Assembly (NCBI GenBank): GCA_910584115.1
Contig: CAJTYN010000066.1
Coordinates: forward strand, 1 to 6,891
DNA from: an uncultured Lachnospiraceae bacterium
GTDB taxonomy: Bacteria > Bacillota > Clostridia > Lachnospirales > Lachnospiraceae
Direction: 5' to 3'
DNA: 6,891 nt
Shown in pieces: positions 5,965 through 6,891 of this stretch; the first letter of the stretch is position 1; every line of letters starts with the position of its first letter. The notes beneath the pieces are model-generated. The model saw only the letters and a list, made by a program, of their open reading frames with translations, ran no database searches and was not told where the DNA came from. The position numbers and the translations under genes are program-made.

Positions 5965-6831
5965 TCACCGCCTCCTGCGCATCCGGAGATATGCCTGGAA
6001 GAACCTCTGCATATCGAACATCCCCCAGCCCTGCCGGTTCTGAGAGTACCCGGCGTCCACTGCGCTCTCCTTGAGCAGCATCTTGATCTGTACATTGGTC
6101 AGCGACGGGTCATACTCCAGCATCCGGGCGACGGCGCCGGAGATGACCGGGGTGGACATGGATGTACCGCTCTTTCGCACATACAGACGCCCTTCTCTGG
6201 CGGGCGCGCAGGAGAGCACCTGAAGGCCCGGCGCCACGATGTCCGGTTTGCACACACATTCCAGCGTCGGCCCGCTGCCGGAGCTGCCGTACCGGGCATT
6301 TAACATATCGCTGGCCCCCACGGTGATCACTTTCCGGCTGCTCCCCGGGGCGGTGACGGTCCCCGGTCCCGGCCCTCTGTTGCCCGCCGCCGCCACGACC
6401 ACCATCCCCGCGTCCCACACCTGATCCACACCGTGGATGAGGATCCTGTGGTCGCCGTCGCTGCGGTACGTTGTCCCTACGGAGATATTGACGACCCGTA
6501 TGTGATATCTCTCCTGGTTCTCGATCAGCCACCGGAACGCCTCCAGGACATCCTCCTTATTCCCGTTCCCTTGTCTGTCCAGCACTTTGACCCCTATGAG
6601 GTCGCATCCCGGCGCCACTCCCCTGCACCGCCCATGGGAAGCGCCCCCGCTCCCGCCTAAGATCCCCGCTATATGCGTGCCGTGGCCGTTATCGTCATAA
6701 GGCTTGCGCCTCCCATTTACCATATCCCAAAAAGCAATGATACGATCATCAAGATCAACATGGGGAAAGATCCCGGTATCGACTACAGCGACACCGATCC
6801 CCTTCCCCGTCAGATCAGAGAAATTTTTCAT
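5965..6831 (-). CDS. S8 family (subtilisin-like) serine peptidase
   Basis: This 288-residue endopeptidase has a complete subtilase catalytic set: Asp18 in VAVVDTG, His50 in DDNGHGTHIAG, oxyanion Asn151 in AAAGNRG and nucleophile Ser224 in SGTSMSTP. The mature domain begins almost at once (TGKGIGVAVVDTG from about residue 8). No signal peptide or propeptide is visible, which suggests a cytoplasmic enzyme of the kind common in Clostridia, though its substrates are unknown. The C-terminus ends in a basic RMRRRR tail. The ATG at 6831 was chosen: GGAG lies 9 nt upstream at 6841-6844. An in-frame GTG at 6846 adds five residues but lacks a nearby ribosome site. The frame stays open to the window edge, so a longer N-terminus cannot be excluded. 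It lies on the same strand upstream of the ABC-F gene, which has its own promoter, so a shared function is not implied. Confidence 0.9.
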   Translation of the reverse strand: MKNFSDLTGKGIGVAVVDTGIFPHVDLDDRIIAFWDMVNGRRKPYDDNGHGTHIAGILGGSGGASHGRCRGVAPGCDLIGVKVLDRQGNGNKEDVLEAFRWLIENQERYHIRVVNISVGTTYRSDGDHRILIHGVDQVWDAGMVVVAAAGNRGPGPGTVTAPGSSRKVITVGASDMLNARYGSSGSGPTLECVCKPDIVAPGLQVLSCAPAREGRLYVRKSGTSMSTPVISGAVARMLEYDPSLTNVQIKMLLKESAVDAGYSQNRQGWGMFDMQRFFQAYLRMRRRR

Positions 6832-6860
6832 TTTACCTGGCTCCACGCGCGATCGCGCAC

Positions 6861-6891
6861 CTATTCCTTTATAAAATATTCGGCGATGGCC
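6861..6891 (-). CDS. Possible C-terminal end of an upstream gene
   Basis: One minus-strand frame enters from the window edge, reads AIAEYFIKE and stops at a TAG (6863-6861), 29 nt before the peptidase ATG. The residues look like an ordinary protein helix end, and the distance would suit an operon, but nine codons cannot identify a gene. The same stretch also contains TATAAA (6868-6873), which could instead be a -10 box whose -35 falls outside the window. Confidence 0.3.
   Translation of the reverse strand, partial: AIAEYFIKE

Noticed and set aside
6847..6858. 12-bp palindrome GCGCGATCGCGC near the right edge
   Set aside because: It lies in a GATC- and GC-rich context, has no partner or T-run, and is short enough to be chance.

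Overview
The window looks like a stretch of a Gram-positive, probably clostridial (Lachnospiraceae-like) chromosome. This is inferred from the strong AGGAGG-type ribosome binding sites, a lipoprotein signal peptide, a VanR/OmpR-type regulator paired with a BcrA/LanF-type ABC transporter, a short Clostridia-style S8 peptidase, and moderately high GC (mid-50s by eye). Every supported gene lies on the minus strand, so the genes are transcribed from high to low coordinates. No rRNA, tRNA, CRISPR array, insertion sequence or phage gene was seen.

In transcription order: (1) The right edge (about 6832-6891) holds what may be the last codons of an upstream gene. (2) 5965-6831 encodes a compact subtilisin-family (S8) serine peptidase with a complete catalytic triad and no visible secretion signal. 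(3) The 158-nt gap at 5807-5964 holds a possible 19-codon small ORF, a weak hairpin, and a convincing promoter (TTGTAT, 17 nt, TATAAT). (4) 3881-5806 encodes a duplicated-ATPase ABC-F protein of the YdiF/Uup-like, ribosome-associated kind. It ends in a clear rho-independent terminator at 3815-3853.

(5) From 3767 down to the left edge runs a five-gene operon: response regulator (3081-3767), histidine kinase (2140-3084), ABC ATPase (1123-2040), ABC-2 permease (416-1126) and a lipoprotein with DUF4097-like beta-repeat sequence (1-400, cut by the window edge). Regulator/kinase and ATPase/permease overlap as ATGA. The kinase-ATPase gap of 99 nt carries a 10-bp hairpin. The permease-lipoprotein gap is 15 nt.

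The five genes read as one cell-envelope or antimicrobial-peptide response unit: a nearly extracytoplasmic-domain-free kinase and its regulator control a BcrAB-like two-component transporter. The lipoprotein sits in the place taken by LanI immunity lipoproteins in lantibiotic loci. The substrate cannot be read from the sequence. The most interesting points are the DUF4097 lipoprotein as a fifth member of this unit, the glycine at the Q/E-loop position of the ATPase, the lack of a recognisable promoter between the ABC-F terminator and the regulator, and a strong GATC excess.
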